DNA of 14,160 nucleotides from JANRKG01 sp033763635 (lineage in GTDB: Bacteria > Cyanobacteriota > Cyanobacteriia > GCF-001939115). Under the pieces are notes generated by a model that saw only the letters and a program-made list of their open reading frames with translations, did not search any database and was not told the origin of the DNA. The DNA lies in NCBI GenBank assembly GCA_033763635.1, contig JANRKG010000387.1, positions 1 to 14,160 on the forward strand. Reading direction: 5' to 3'. Of the stretch, positions 13,621 through 14,160 are shown piece by piece; within the stretch, counting starts at the first letter, position 1; each line of letters starts with the position of its first letter. The position numbers were made by a program, and so were the translations under genes.

Positions 13621-14160
13621 ATGACTCTTCCAATTCGCAATGTTGCCATCATTGCCCACGTTGACCACGGAAAAACAACTCTTGTTGATGCCCTACTGAA
13701 GCAATCCGGCACGTTCCGCGAAGGGGAGGAAGTCCCGGACTGCGTGATGGACTCCAACGACCTGGAGCGCGAACGGGGAATTACAATTCTGGCGAAGAAT
13801 ACAGCCGTTCGTTACAAAGACATTCTGATTAATATCGTTGATACCCCCGGTCACGCGGACTTTGGGGGTGAAGTGGAACGGGTGCTGGGGATGGTGGATG
13901 GCTGTCTACTCATCGTAGACGCAAACGAAGGCCCCATGCCCCAGACTCGTTTTGTGTTGAAAAAAGCGCTGGAAAAGGGTCTCCGCCCGATCGTATTTGT
14001 GAATAAGATCGATCGCCCCCGTGCTGACCCCCATACGGCAGTGGACAAGGTGCTGGATCTGTTCCTGGAATTAGGGGCCGATGACGACCAGTGTGATTTC
14101 CCCTATCTGTTTGGGTCCGGGCTGTCTGGGTTCGCCAAGACCAACCTGGAAGACGAAAGC
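13621..14160 (+). CDS. typA: TypA/BipA ribosome-associated GTPase, C-terminal part beyond the window
   Basis: TypA/BipA is a translational GTPase that binds 70S ribosomes and helps 50S assembly and stress adaptation. The first 180 residues are present and open at the right edge; the family is about 600 residues. The GTPase boxes are G1 AHVDHGKTT (12–20), switch I ERGITI (51–56), G3 DTPGH (74–78), G4 NKID (128–131) and the G5-like GSGLSG (165–170). The MDSNDLERERGITI segment separates it from LepA and EF-G and fits TypA. The start at 13621 matches the family N-terminus (M…IRNVAIIAHVDHGKTT). No Shine-Dalgarno sequence is visible in the preceding 20 nt. It follows pyrB by 192 nt, and the inverted repeat in the gap suggests its own promoter. 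Confidence 0.96.
   Translation, partial: MTLPIRNVAIIAHVDHGKTTLVDALLKQSGTFREGEEVPDCVMDSNDLERERGITILAKNTAVRYKDILINIVDTPGHADFGGEVERVLGMVDGCLLIVDANEGPMPQTRFVLKKALEKGLRPIVFVNKIDRPRADPHTAVDKVLDLFLELGADDDQCDFPYLFGSGLSGFAKTNLEDES

Noticed and set aside
1..14160. CRISPR arrays, tRNA/rRNA genes, transposases or phage genes
   Set aside because: No regularly spaced repeats, cloverleaf-like segments or such protein motifs were found in reading both strands.

Overview
The window looks like a cyanobacterial chromosome segment. The main reason is the gene set fbp–tal–zwf–opcA in one orientation; OpcA is essentially a cyanobacterial protein. Six exact copies of the cyanobacterial octamer GCGATCGC and many CGATCG cores support this. 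The protein style (HEINNP-type sensor kinase, lidless Hsp70) fits a filamentous or Leptolyngbya/Oscillatoriales-like lineage, but the genus cannot be fixed from sequence alone. I found no CRISPR array, tRNA, rRNA, insertion sequence or phage gene.

Region 1 (1–3449, minus strand) reads hsp70-like (1851–3449), then a GntR/UTRA regulator (1039–1788), then a papain-family (C1) cysteine peptidase (984 down to the window edge, its C-terminal end outside). Gaps are 62 and 54 nt. One inverted repeat sits just upstream of the regulator and another between the regulator and the peptidase. This chaperone–regulator–protease cluster is the least standard part of the window.

Region 2 (3718–9343, plus strand) is central carbon metabolism: class I fructose-1,6-bisphosphatase, transaldolase, glucose-6-phosphate dehydrogenase and its activator OpcA. 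Together they serve the oxidative pentose phosphate pathway, which supplies NADPH in the dark and, in heterocyst formers, for nitrogen fixation. A perfect 24-bp palindrome lies between tal and zwf, an 18-bp palindrome lies upstream of zwf, and a pyrimidine-rich gap separates zwf from opcA.

Region 3 (9494–11503, plus strand) holds a 70-residue conserved small protein of unknown function, a very strong hairpin terminator, and a two-TM orphan histidine kinase. The N-terminal half of the kinase gene is much more AT-rich than its surroundings.

Region 4 (11522–14160) holds an epoxide-hydrolase-like alpha/beta hydrolase (minus), the divergent pyrB (aspartate carbamoyltransferase) and the 5' part of typA/bipA, a ribosome-associated GTPase cut by the right edge.

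All gene-free gaps are shorter than 300 bases. Several start codons were moved inward from the longest open frame, using ribosome-binding sites and family length.
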